Source: Anoplolepis gracilipes (Eukaryota; Arthropoda; Insecta; Hymenoptera; Formicidae). Taken from it: a stretch of DNA of 64,000 bases. The notes under the pieces were generated by a model that searched no databases, had not been told where the DNA came from, and saw only the letters and a program-made list of their open reading frames with translations. The translations under genes were made by a program, and so were the position numbers. Positions 44,685-55,456 of the stretch are shown here, piece after piece. Numbering within the stretch: the first letter of the stretch is position 1; the number at the start of each line of letters is the position of its first letter. The DNA is taken from the NCBI RefSeq assembly GCF_047496725.1, contig NC_132976.1, positions 13,842,501 to 13,906,500 on the forward strand, written 5' to 3'.

Positions 44685-47600
44685 ATGTCACTTAACGAAT
44701 GTGCAGAAATAGATGTTGACGAGCCAAATGAAAATATTGATAATAATGAACTAAAAAAAAATAAAAATCTTATAGTGAGTATTGAAAATTCCACTCGTAC
44801 TCGAAGTATTACCAGAGAACATTTTGGCATGCTTAAAAATAGTGAAAAAAGTATTGTAGTAGACAGATTTCACGTATATTGTAAGATGTGTTTTATGCAT
44901 CCTGATGGACGAAAAATATGTAGATATAAAAAAACAGTTAGTACTGGAAATTTAATTGTCCACTTAACAGAAGAGCATAATATAAAATCAACACAGTTAT
45001 CAAATCAAAGAGCCAACATTAAGAGATTCTTTCATTCTTATGGACAATCTGAACAATCATCCAAATCTTCAAAAATTACAGAGAAAAAAAAAGAGCTAAG
45101 TGATAGCATGACTATCTGGTTTTGTAGAGATCTCATTCCGTTTTTTGAAGCTGAAAAAGATGGATTAAAAGACTTTTTAAAAATACATGGTATTATACAA
45201 AATGATGTGGATATGCCACATCCAAGTACATTATCTCGACATTCACTTTCAAGGGTATATAATGATTGCGTATTTGTTGTTAAAGCAAAAATAAATGAGG
45301 ATAATCAAGTGCAATTTCACTAACCACGGATGCGTGGACTGATAATTATCGTTATATTCCATTTATGACTTTCACTTTACATTGGATATCGCCTACAGAA
45401 ATCCAGTTGAGATCATGTACATACATTACGAACAAGTTTCTTACCACATCCTCATACGGCAGATAATATTGTTGAAGAATTAAAAAAGGTATTAACAAAA
45501 TTTAATTTAAACGACAAAATTATAACTCTCGTAATTGATGGAGGAACAAATATGATTAAAGCTGCAAAACTTATGAAAATTGAGAGGGTACCTTGTATTG
45601 CACATGGACTCCATAATTTAGTGATGGTAGACACTATTTCCAAATTACCAGATGTTAATAATGTTATAGTTAAAGTTAAAAGTATTGTAAAAATTCTTGC
45701 TTTTAAAACTCAAGATATTAATAAAACAAAAGAAATTATTTAACAAGAGACCATTAATAATATATTAGACAGTGCTGAAAACTTAGAAGAGATTTTAGAA
45801 GCTGATGTAAGATTTAATTCCACACTTTTCGAAAATAATAATGAGCATTCATATGCTCAGGGCTTTCCTTCATTTATATCACATTCAGGATTACATAAAA
45901 ATGTATCAACTAGATGGAACAGTACACTAGAAATGTTATCGAGTTTACTTAAAAATAAAGGTAAGTTGAACTATGATAAAATTTATATTTATCTGAATGT
46001 ATTGGCATTATAAATTTGTAAAATATTATTTACAATAAATTTTTCTATTTTACTGTAGAAGATATATGTTTAAGTTAATAATGTAAATATTACTAAAGAA
46101 TTATGTAACTTATGCAATTAATATTTTCCATTTATAATATATAACATGTATAACAATTAAACATATGTATAACAATTAAATAATTTACATTGGACATATT
46201 TATATGTTATGATAATTGAAGTAATTTAAATATTTGATTAAATTAAGAAAACATCTCTTTATTATCGTATAATTATAAAACTATATACCATTTTATTATC
46301 GTATAATTATAAAACTATATACCATTTTATTATCGTATAATTATAAAACTATATACCATTTTATTATCGTATAATTATAAAACTATATACCATTTTATTA
46401 TCGTATAATTATAAAACTATATACCATTTTATTATCGTATAATTATAAAACTATATACCATTTTATTATCGTATAATTATAAAACTATATACCATTTTAT
46501 TATCGTATAATTATAAAACTATATACCATTTTATTATCGTATAATTATAAAACTATATACCATTTTACAAACATTAATATTCAAAACTTTATGTATTATT
46601 ATAATAGTTTTTTATTTAAATGTTATAATTTATTTTTTAGAGATAGTGATACGCTGTTTGGCAATGAATAAACGTTATGATGCAATTCCTACAAGCAATG
46701 AATGGAAGGAAATCGAGGGTGTAGCAGACTGCTTAATAAGTATTAAAACAGCAACAGAAATTCTTTCAGGAGTAGAATATCCAACAACCAATCTTGCACT
46801 TTTATTTAGGTTTGTAATATATTTTTAAATGAATATAGAAATTTAAAATGAAGAGCAATATCATAAAATGTGTATTGATGTAATGTTCTTATTCAAATTT
46901 AATAGTTTTGTATTTTAACGTCACTAATTTATTTTACATAAGAAAGAAGTTATTAAATGCTACTATATCAACTTTTTCTTTAATTTTTTCAGGGCAGAAG
47001 TTGAAAGTAGCATGTATGTAAATGAAGATGATTCGGATATAGTAAAACAACTTAAAAAAACTATTTTACAGAATATAAAAAAGCGATTTCCAATTCATGA
47101 AACTCATGTTTGTGGAGCACTTCTGTATCCGACATTCAAAATGTTAAAGATGTTGCAGAATATCTCATAACAAACAACAATCTCCAGAAGAATTTTTAAA
47201 GTATATGATATATAAAATAATGCCTTCGAGCATTATAGCTGAGCAAGTTAGATAATAATTATCAAATATTCAATTGTATTTATGATATAATTAGATTCTC
47301 TAGATGTTTATTTTTGTTTTACAGGTATCTAATAAAAAAAGAGATGATTCTAACAATAAGTCACTTCTTGGAGTTAAGAAATTAAGATTAGAATTGGCTG
47401 CAAAACATACAAATATTATTCCTCATGAAGATCCCATTTTTATCGAAATTAAAAAGTATTTACATATTTCAGAATCTATTGAAGATCCCCTACAATGGTG
47501 GAATAAAATGAAATTATCAATGCCAAATTTGTACAAATTGGTATGTTGCATTTATGCTATACCAATTACAAGTTTAGTATCTGAGTGTGCATTCTCTTCT

Positions 47601-47726
47601 GCAGGTTTACTTATTACGGCAAAACGTTCTGTGTTAAAACCATCAAAAACTAATAAAATATTATTTATTCATGATAATTTTAAATTAATAAAAGATATAT
47701 ATTTAAAATCAGTATCAGTAAAATAA
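44685..47726 (+). pseudogene. hAT-2 transposase with BED finger, multi-exon
   Basis: The first block (44685-45323) has a BED zinc finger, VYCKMCF ... NLIVHLTEEHN. After a 1-nt shift come SLTTDAWTDNYRY (first Asp), LVIDGGTNMIKAAKLM (second Asp region) and CIAHGLHNLV, then STRWNSTLEML before a donor at 45961. Further exons lie at about 46641-46809 and 46993-47170. The last block (47304-47726) holds the C-terminal dimerisation domain with DPLQWWNKM and SECAFSSAGLL. A frameshift near 45320, stops near 45465 and 45742 and a damaged fourth exon mark decay. Terminal repeats are not identified. Confidence 0.88.
46261..46567. repeat. 34-bp minisatellite, nine units
   Basis: Nine virtually identical units of ATTATCGTATAATTATAAAA followed by CTATATACCATTTT, inside a hAT-2 intron. 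Near-zero divergence points to recent expansion or gene conversion. Confidence 0.97.
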
Positions 47727-47839
47727 ATATAATATAATAAAATAAATAAAATATAAATATAAATGCAACAAATCAATTTGTACCAATTAAAATTAAAATT
47801 ATAAGTTTCTGTTAGAATTTAATTCTGATAACTTTCTGT

Positions 47840-47980
47840 TAGGTCCGTTCTACAATGAGTCGTAAGTCGTAAGTCGTAGACAAATTGACCAATCATGGTT
47901 GATTGTTTCAAAAATAATCAATCATGATTGGTCAATTTGCCTACGACTTACGACTTACGACTCATTGTAGAACGGGCCTA
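47840..47980. mobile_element. Palindromic MITE P5
   Basis: Arms of about 60 bp pair almost perfectly. The ends are TTAGGTCCGTTCTACAATG and its complement. AATTGACCAATCATG lies near the loop on one side and its complement on the other. Confidence 0.85.
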
Positions 47981-48142
47981 AGCCGGATCTACATTGGTCG
48001 TATCGTAACGTCGCAAATCGTAAGTCGTAGGCAAATTGACCAATCATAGTTAATTATTTTTGGAATAATCGACTATGGTTGGTCAATTTGTCTACGATTT
48101 ACGACTTGCGACGTTACGATACGACCAATGTAGATCCGGCTT
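47980..48142. mobile_element. Palindromic MITE P6
   Basis: It abuts P5 with a shared GCCTAAGCC joint. The ends are AAGCCGGATCTACATTGG and its complement, with arms of about 70 bp. The inner part (CAAATTGACCAATCAT) resembles P5 while the outer arms differ. Confidence 0.85.
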
Positions 48143-48401
48143 TATGTTCACGTTCAATTTCATTTCAGTTCTTTTTTCTTTATAACAATTTATAACATAT
48201 TGTATTTAAACAATATTAGTGATATATTGTGATATATGATGTTATATATATTACAATATATATTATGAAAATTTATAATATATGAAAATATTATAATATA
48301 TGTAAAATTTATAATATATATGAAAATATAATTAAAAAATACATTATATTTTAATTTTCCAAGCTTATTTATTGAAATATTTTAAAGATGAGTTTTTTTA
48401 T
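48143..48401. other. AT-rich spacer
   Basis: TATAATATATGAAAAT-type simple sequence; no gene. Confidence 0.7.
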
Positions 48402-48530
48402 TAACGCCGCCGTTTGCCGCCGCCGCCGATAAATTATCATTCGCCGATTACGCCGCCGCCGAAAAAGAAAATTTTCGACGAATCCGCCGCCGCCAAATTA
48501 TTTTGTCTCTAACGCCGCCGCCAATGTGAA
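48402..48530. repeat. CCG-rich dispersed repeat, right copy
   Basis: The same orientation and order as the left copy at 43480-43612 (GCCGCCGCCGATAAATTATC), ending near a GCAAGAG that is also found just after the left copy. Confidence 0.7.
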
Positions 48531-48679
48531 ATGTAACGGTGCAAGAGTCTACTTTTCTCCATGTATGTAATACTACTATATTACTAACGGAAGTCGAAAA
48601 ATTGTAGCCAACATTACGGTGCGGACAATACTTCGTGTCTCGCTCTAGCAAGGAATATTGTGCGATGTGCTGATATATA

Positions 48680-49555
48680 GGGTGGACCATTTTAATCCAT
48701 CCAGTCGAATATCTCGAAAACCAAGCCCGGGAGAGAAAAATGTTTCAGACAAAAGTTGTATGGTTTCGAGGGGGCCATAAGATCGTACCATTGGTTTGAC
48801 CTTGAAAAGTCATTTGAAGGTCACGTGAAGGTCACTTCAAGTTTTTTAAATGGAACACCCTATATATTTTTACATATTCTTGTAGCTCATCTCGAGAGCT
48901 TTCCAAAACACTTATGACAAAGTATTTTTCATTAAGTATTTTTTGAGTTATAAGGCTTCAAAGTTGCAGTATTTTGACATAAAATACAAGATATCTCATA
49001 AAATATTCATTTTTTGATTATCTTACTCTAATACTTTTATGTACAGAATAACGAGACGAATCAATTGGCATAATTAAAACACATAATTATGTTAAAGTAA
49101 AAATCTGAATTTGCAACTAACAGTTACACATTTTTACTTTAACATAATTATGTGTTTTCTTTACACTAATTGATTCGTCTCATTATTCTGTGCATAAAAG
49201 TATTAGAGTAAGATAATCAAAAAATGAATATTTTATGAGATATCTTGTATTTTATGTCAAAATACTGCAACTTTGAAGCCTTATAACTCAAAAAATACTT
49301 AATGAAAAATACTTTGTCATAAGTGTTTTGGAAAGTTCTCGAGATGAGCTACAAGAATATGTAAAAATATATAGGGTGTTCCATTTAAAAAACTTGAAGT
49401 GACCTTCACGTGACCTTCAAATGACTTTTCAAGGTCAAACCAATGGTACAATCTTATGGCCCCCTCGAAACCATACAACTTTTGTCTGAAACATTTTTCT
49501 CTCCCGGGCTTGGTTTTCGAAATATTCGACTGGATGGATTAAAATGGTCCACCCT
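48680..49555. mobile_element. Foldback element, copy 3, complete
   Basis: An 876-bp palindrome: arms of more than 400 bp begin GGGTGGACCATTTTAATCC and pair nearly base for base around a short centre near 49100. No gene. This is the fullest copy of the family seen at 31.7 and 35.6 kb. Confidence 0.92.
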
Positions 49556-49744
49556 GTATATATATGTGCCTATTCATATTTCTCGAACAAGCCGCGTATA
49601 ATAAGCCACGCCTCTATAGACGTCACGCATGCGCAGCACAGCAGAAATTCCTGCTATACTTGTCTCTTTTCAGCGTATCTTTTTTCTCTTTTCCTCTTAT
49701 GGGTGTTAGCAATATAGTAGTATTACATATATGCTTTCCTCTAG

Positions 49745-49896
49745 TAAAGGCCGCCGCACACACTTTTACATAACGCATAATGCATATACATAAGGAATTC
49801 GATCGGTTGAATTCCTTATGCATGTGTTTATAGACCAATCAGTTTCCTTATATATGTGCATTATGCGTTATGTAAAAGTGTGTGCGGCGGCCTTTA
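49745..49896. mobile_element. Palindromic MITE P7
   Basis: The ends are AAAGGCCGCCGCACACAC and its complement, with arms of about 60 bp. GACCAATCAG lies near the centre. Confidence 0.85.
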
Positions 49897-50060
49897 AGTC
49901 TATAGCAAAATGCATAAATTGCATGTGCATAGCATAAGAGCGTATGGACCAATAATAATATTATGTAAATTAATATGGCGACTTAATACTTGATGCTCAT
50001 TGGTCCATACAATCTTATGCTATGCACATGTAGTTTATGCATTTTGTGTGCGATAGCCCT
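49896..50060. mobile_element. Palindromic MITE P8
   Basis: It begins where P7 ends. The arms pair TCTATAGCAAAATGCATAAA with the complement of TTTATGCATTTTGTGTGCGATA. Both arms carry TGGACCAAT-type sequence near the centre. Confidence 0.8.
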
Positions 50061-50190
50061 TAGACCGGTTTACAATAAATGTAGTAAGCCTTAAGTTGTA
50101 AGAAATTAACTAATTACAATTGACTTTAGAGAAGAATAATGAATATTTCTTACGATTTAAGGCTTACTACAGCTATTGTAGACCCGGCAT
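50060..50190. mobile_element. Palindromic MITE P9
   Basis: It abuts P8. The ends TTAGACCGGTTTACAATAAA and GCCGGGTCTACAATAGCT (complement) pair. The inner arms hold GTAGTAAGCCTTAA. The centre is AT-rich, with AATTGACTTTAG as a weak match to the shared core. Confidence 0.75.
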
Positions 50191-50195
50191 ACACA

Positions 50196-50361
50196 TAGGC
50201 CGATATTCATAGTCCGTTCTTATATATAAGATCATCTTAAGACATGTTTTTAGTTGACTTAAGACTAAAAACTACGTTCAACCAATCAGATGGCCGAATA
50301 AAATTTTAAGACCTTACTTAAGATGAGCTTGAATGTAAGAACGGACTATGAATACCGACCA
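50196..50361. mobile_element. Palindromic MITE P10
   Basis: The ends TAGGCCGATATTCATAGTCC and its complement are flanked by ATA on both sides. The centre has CAACCAATCAGATGGC. Confidence 0.85.
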
Positions 50362-50834
50362 TAGTAAGGATAGACTGGCCATAGTCGGAGTGGGGACTCG
50401 GAATAGGGACTGAGTTCCGTATGTTACATTTGTATGTATATTCCTTACTATGTCTATGATATACAGTCGGACCTCTTATCCTACGATATTTTTGGTCCGG
50501 AATCTTCCCCTTAAACCTCTGATCCTACGACAAAAATTTGAGAGTGGGGATATAATGCCCCTTTCGCGGTCGTAGCATGAGAGGATTTTTTGTCGTAGGA
50601 CAAGAGGTTTCGTAGCATAAGAGGGTCGTAAGATAAGAGGTCCGACTGTATACATACAAATGTAACATACGGAATCTCAGTCCCTGTTCCGAGTTCTCTT
50701 GTTTCTCTTTTCAGAGAGCTTTGCGCATGCGCGAAAAAGAGAGGAAACGCACCAAGCCATTCAGAGTGTGTCTTTTTTTACCTGAACTTACTCCCACTCC
50801 GACTATGGCCAGTCTGTCCTTACTATGTCTATGG
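50357..50834. mobile_element. Palindrome P11 with nested insertion
   Basis: The outer arms ATAGTAAGGATAGACTGGCC and the complement of GGCCAGTCTGTCCTTACTAT pair, then GGACTGAG-TTCCGTATGTTACATTTGTA pairs with its complement further in. The arms are separated by the TA-flanked insertion at 50464-50648. Confidence 0.85.
50464..50648. mobile_element. Tc1/mariner-type MITE in P11
   Basis: The ends CAGTCGGACCTCTTATCCTA and its complement, 185 bp, are flanked by TA at 50462-50463 and 50649-50650. CAGT-type ends with TA duplication fit the pogo/Tc1-mariner group. Confidence 0.8.
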
Positions 50835-50837
50835 AGT

Positions 50838-51309
50838 TAAGACTACAGACTCCTATATAATACTAGACTGCTAACTCCTTATGTATAAAGCAGCTCTAAA
50901 TTTATATACAAACAAGTATGTATGGCATCTCTTTCTGCGCATGCGCTGTAAAGGCGCGTGTTGCACGCATGTACATCACTGATCTATATGTATACTAGAT
51001 GGATAAGGGATACACATTGTTCTGCGGCTGAAACTTGTGACCAATAGAACACCGGAAACTGCCATTAAAATCGGGACCTATGTCTGCACAAGCGGGACAT
51101 TTAAATTACTAAAATCGAAACCTATGTCTGAACAAACAGGATTTAAATTAATAAAAATTTTACTATTAAATATTATTTTTAATGTTATTTATTGTTTAAT
51201 GTTATTTTTATTTTTATCTTGATAATCTTACAAAGTAATTGTATAGTTTGTAATGAAGAAGTCGCTTCAAGAAGATGATAATATCTCTCTGTTATATGCT
51301 CCTTTTATG
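50838..51309. other. Spacer without recognised feature
   Basis: AT-rich; small open frames only. Nothing supportable. Confidence 0.5.
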
Positions 51310-51476
51310 GTCCTTAGTAGAGTCTTATATAACAGAGAAGCGACATCGATCTCCCACCACCACCTCCAGCACCGCCATATTGTGCCCGCTCCAGAACTCT
51401 AGTAAACATTAGAGTCCTATATAAACAGAGAAGCAACATCGATCCCCACCACCACTTCCAGCACTGCCATACTCCG
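51310..51476. repeat. Two direct copies of a 65-bp segment
   Basis: TAGAGTC-TATATAA-CAGAGAAGC followed by CATCGAT and a CACCACC tract occurs at about 51313-51377 and 51410-51475 with a few differences. Confidence 0.8.
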
Positions 51477-51489
51477 TTTATATAGGAGA

Positions 51490-52305
51490 CGTGTACCCTG
51501 TCCCACCTGTGACGATTCGCGGAGGTCCCCCTCTTCTGGGGGAAGACCAAAGCGAAACGGGGGTAGGGTCGCATGACAGTTAACGGAGGGGGGAGGGCGG
51601 GGTGACTCGGGGGTTAAGGGTCCGCCTGTCCCTGATGTTCACCCTCCCCGCCCAGTCATCCGACCAGGCGGTGAACACGGGGACCCTAAGGCCCCCTCGC
51701 CCCTAGCCACGTAGTAAGATTACCGAGGAGTACCCTCCTCCCATTTCCCTCTTCCCTATCCTTTCTCCCTTGTGGTGGCGTCCCCCCTTTGCGTCTTAGC
51801 GTCTTAGTGGGTACGCCCTATGGGGTGAGAATGGGGGAGGGGGTCCGGACGGGGCTGTGAACACGGAGTCGGTATATTTTAATATACCGACCTCTCGCCC
51901 CAAAACAGACCGTCTGATCCGGCGGCCACTTAGGGGCGGGTAGAACATCTCCCACCCCTTGGAGTCAAGGGAGGGTGAGTGCGGCAACACTCATCCCCTA
52001 TTGCACCTTGACCCCAGTGAAGGGACGGCGCTGCGGTGGTGGTTCCCGCAACATCATCGGCGGTGTGTCATTGGGACTTGTCTCAATGGCGCACCAAATA
52101 AAGGGAGCCCTTTGGGCTTGGGCGAGGGGGGGTTCGGGATAGTGCCGCTGGCGAGGCCCGTCCCCCCCATTAATCGCCGGATTAGACCACCCGTAGGAGT
52201 TTAAGTGGGTATGCCCGTAAAATACAGAGAATCCCACATACCCCTCAGGGAATTCCCGTTCTCCGGGGGGATGCGTAATGCATTTCCCCTACGTAAAAAA
52301 AAGGT
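51490..52305 (+). other. GC-rich retroelement-like tail
   Basis: Markedly GC-rich DNA in an AT-rich setting, with inverted segments (GGTCCGCCTG...CAGGCGG...), CACCAAATAAAGG near 52095 and a final A-run GTAAAAAAAAGG at 52290-52302. It reads like the 3' untranslated end of a 5'-truncated non-LTR element on the plus strand, but no reverse transcriptase is attached, so the class is open. Confidence 0.35.
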
Positions 52306-52309
52306 ACTT

Positions 52310-53147
52310 TTACCCGATATTTAATAATTTAAACTCCGAAACATTTATGTTCTTTTTTTTGATGTCCTCGCATAAATTTTTTGTGCTTAGATTAATGTTT
52401 GGGATAAAATCTTTTTCCGTAGTGTCTATTATGTTAACGGTTCGACTATGTAGTAAAATATTATCTGAAATAGTATCGCATTTTCGAGATAATGTGATTA
52501 TTCCATTCGAATGCAACTATGTCCGACGTGGTTTGTCATTTGGACATATAGTAAAATGTGAAGAGTTTCCTCATGCGGTGTCGAATAAATCCAAGAATTC
52601 GCGGGTTTCAATTGGTACCGAACAATATTATGAATTTTTATTAAACGTATATCATATTTTTTTAATATGTTATCTAATCTAGTTGATCTTAACAGTTCTG
52701 ACTCGCAACTATGAATACCCGTAATCTGGAATAATAAATTTGTTTGTTTACAGATCATCGCATTGTTAACCTTTTTGCATTTCGCTATGTCGTGATCTGT
52801 TAAATGTGTGTATCGTAGTTTATCGGTTCTAAGTCCTATATATGTGTGCGTTGAATTGATAAATGCGTAAACATTTTCTTCATTTTGTTGATAGATAGTG
52901 GAATTACATTATATAAGATAAAATCGGTTTCGTTGAGTAATGGAATTTTAATGATATAAACTAACCTATGGTTTTTATAAAATATATTTAAGTTGCTAGA
53001 ATGAATTAGATTATTAAATTGATTAGGTACTAGTGTTACAAATAATCTTTTGTTGTTTATTATATGATGCGAATCTTTTAAATTAGGGAAAATCTCACAA
53101 GCTTGGCGCAGATGGCGCTGTAGTAGTTGGAGATCAGAAATTATCAC
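52310..53147 (-). pseudogene. Third env fragment (F-type), different lineage
   Basis: Minus-strand blocks 53147-52836 and about 52830-52310 with one or two frame changes. NIFYKNHRLVYIIKIPLLNE and a following conserved LYNVIPLSI-like segment, then CKQTNLLFQ, HSCESELL and SNGIITLS, match the order seen in F-like env proteins of insect gypsy elements. It is not close to the gypsy-1 or gypsy-2 env. No pol lies beside it. The leftward end is at the A-tailed GC-rich element. Confidence 0.65.
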
Positions 53148-53206
53148 ATGTCATATAGCTGACTCGATCTTTTAAGTATTAAGACAACAAAACATATTTT
53201 GTCGCA

Positions 53207-54253
53207 ATGCCTTAATGTTGTGTTGTTCCTACATGCTCAAATAGAAAATCTGGGCATCGATTTCCGCGCGATAAAGCTCTTCTTAAAGCATGGATAATTG
53301 CTATAAAACGTGACAAGTTTACTCCGACTCATAACAGTCGGATTTGTAATGATCATTTCAAAGAGTCCGACTATTTCATCCCTAAAAACTCCGTTTGTGA
53401 AAATCGTAAGTATTTTATATGTAAATAAAAATTTAAATTTGTGATATTATTATTAAGTAATATGCTAAGTAGTTTTGCATATTGTTGATGCGCGTTTTAA
53501 CCTATTTGTTTGTTTACATATTGAACATCATTCTTCGTAATTTCGTTCTATTCTTTAAAATTTTTCGACATTTTAACATCATTTATTTTTACTTTTTGTC
53601 ACAGCTAAACCAAGACTGAAGCCAACAGCTGTACTGTCTGTATTTTCTTGGAGTCATAAGTCATCTATCAATTCCATCAATCGAGCTATACGAGCCGAAA
53701 GAAGAGCAGAGGCAAAGAATAAGAATTCTATTACATTAGAGAAAGAAACCTCTTCCTCTAATGTAATAGAAGAAAGAAATGGAGTTGATTTTGAATTGGA
53801 CCATTTTGAGTTGTTTGATCAACATCTTGATAATTTATTAAATGTAGATGTAGAAGAAGTAACTTTGATTGAACAATCTCGTTCCATTTCTATTCAATGT
53901 AATTTATTAACTGATAATGATATGAGTGCACTACAAGTTGAAAAGTGTGATATTGAAATAAACACTGCTACTATGCCTAATTATTATTTAAATATTGAAG
54001 ACTTTCGAGACCTTAAACGATCTGAAGAGCTTCAGTTTTATACAGGCTTTGACAATTATGAACACTTTATGTTTGTATATTGTTTTCTTGAACTTCAAGT
54101 AAACAATTTGCAATATTATACGTTTGTGCTTTAATGAAGCAAAGTGTGATAGTTCTGTCACCAACTAATGAATTTTTCTTAACTCTCATAAAATTGTGTC
54201 GCAATATGCTAATGAAAGAACTCGGTTATAGATTTGGAATCAGTATGAGTAGT
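53207..54253 (+). pseudogene. THAP-domain transposase start (ISL2EU/PIF type)
   Basis: Exon 1 (53207-53405) encodes a THAP domain: CCVVPTCSNR, a Trp in KAWIIAIKRD, FTPTHNSRICNDHF and DYF. Its third codon is TAA, a nonsense change. Exon 2, from 53605, has a basic then acidic linker, then the conserved block LQFYTGFDNYEHFMF and, after a frameshift near 54134, FFLTLIKLCRNMLMKELGYRFGIS, the helix-turn-helix ahead of a DDE domain. The gene is cut at about 54253 by repeat unit copy B. A perfect 15-bp inverted pair, TTCTATTACATTAGA, lies at 53727-53772. Confidence 0.8.
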
Positions 54254-54325
54254 GATATAAGGGGGATTCTAACTCAGGAGCTCGAAGGAGGGGCGGGGGC
54301 GGGGGGGACTGCGGACGCGGGGGGG

Positions 54326-54745
54326 GGGGGTGACGTCACGCAGGTCCGCGGCGCGGTTGGTAGGCGAGGGGTACGCGGAGAGGGGGAAAGGTTCGCGACA
54401 CAGCTGTAGGTCCGCGGCGCAGTTGGTAGGCGAGGGGTACGCGGAGAGGGGGAGAGGTCCACGACACAGTCGCAGGTTCGCGGCGCGGTTGATTGGCGAG
54501 GGGACAGCGGAGAAGGGGGAAGAGGTCCGCGGCGCGGTTGGTAGGCGAGGGGTACGCGGAGAGGGGGAGAGGTCCGCGACACAGCCGCAGGTCCGCGGTG
54601 CGGTTGGTTGGCGAGGGGACAGCGGAGAAGAGGGAAGAGGTCCGCGGCGCAGCCGGTAGACGAGGGGACAGCGGAGAGGAGAGAGAGGTCCGCGACACAG
54701 CCGGTAGACGAGGGGACAGCAGAGAGGGAAGAGAAAGGTCCGCGG
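54326..54745. repeat. GC-rich 45-60 bp tandem array
   Basis: About eight diverged units of GTCCGCGGCGCGGTTGGTAG followed by GCGAGGGG-(A/T)ACGCGGAGA-type sequence. It corresponds to 1380-1690 in copy A. Confidence 0.85.
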
Positions 54746-54777
54746 CGTAACCGATGGGTCCGCGAGAAGGGAGATGG

Positions 54778-55060
54778 ATAGAGAGAGACGACGCGATAGG
54801 CGTTCGCAACGCGATAGACGGAGACGACGCGATAGGCGTTCGCAACGCGGTAGACGGAGACGGCGCGATAGGCGTTCGCAACGCGGTAGACGGAGACGAC
54901 GCGATAGGCGTTCGCAACGCGGTAGACGGAGACGGCGCGATAGGCGTTCGCAACGCGGTAGACGGAGACGGCGCGATAGGCGTTCGCAACGCGGTAGACG
55001 GAGACGGCGCGATAGGCGTTTGCAACGCGGTAGAAAGAGACGACGCGATAGACGCGTGGT
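54778..55060. repeat. 36-bp minisatellite, about eight units
   Basis: Units of GAGACGGCGCGATAGGCGTT plus CGCAACGCGGTAGACG. As 36 is a multiple of 3, several frames stay open on both strands, creating spurious long ORFs. Copy A has about one unit. Confidence 0.95.
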
Positions 55061-55456
55061 ATAGGATAGGATAAGGAGAGCGCTATGTGCATTGTACATA
55101 GCGTAGGACAATGAGAGCATGATGTGGTGGAAAAAGGAGAGCACAATACGGCATAGCAGTAGGAAGATAGTGTGAGAGAGAAAGAAGGAGGGTGTGGGGA
55201 AATGATAGCGGGAGTGCGATAAGACGGAGGCTAAGACGTACGCGAGAACGCAGAGAATTTTTGTATGTTAAGCTTTTTTTTTTATAATATTAAATATTAT
55301 CTAATTATGTATTATTATATATTAAATATTATCTAATTAAATCTAATTATGTATTATTATATATTAAATATTATCTAATTAAATCTAATTACGTATTATT
55401 ATATATTAAATATTATCTAATTAAATCTAATATGGGGGAAGAAGGATGGGATAGAT
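55061..55456 (-). other. Unit copy B spacer
   Basis: It corresponds to 1007-1330 of copy A, including the GCGAGAACGCAGAGAA stretch and three AT-rich units (TATTATATATTAAATATTAT) near 55300-55430. No gene. Confidence 0.6.

Noticed and set aside
43480..48530. CCG blocks as LTRs of a retroelement
   Set aside because: They are only about 130 bp, lack TG...CA ends, PBS and polypurine tract, and enclose a DNA-transposon gene.
51490..52305. Ribosomal RNA fragment in the GC-rich block
   Set aside because: No rRNA core motif recognised; the A-run at the end fits a retroelement tail better.
54256..55146. Several 200-300 codon ORFs on both strands over the GC-rich arrays
   Set aside because: The 36-bp unit is divisible by three and the arrays lack stops in many frames at once. 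The predicted proteins are Arg/Pro/Leu repeats differing in every frame.
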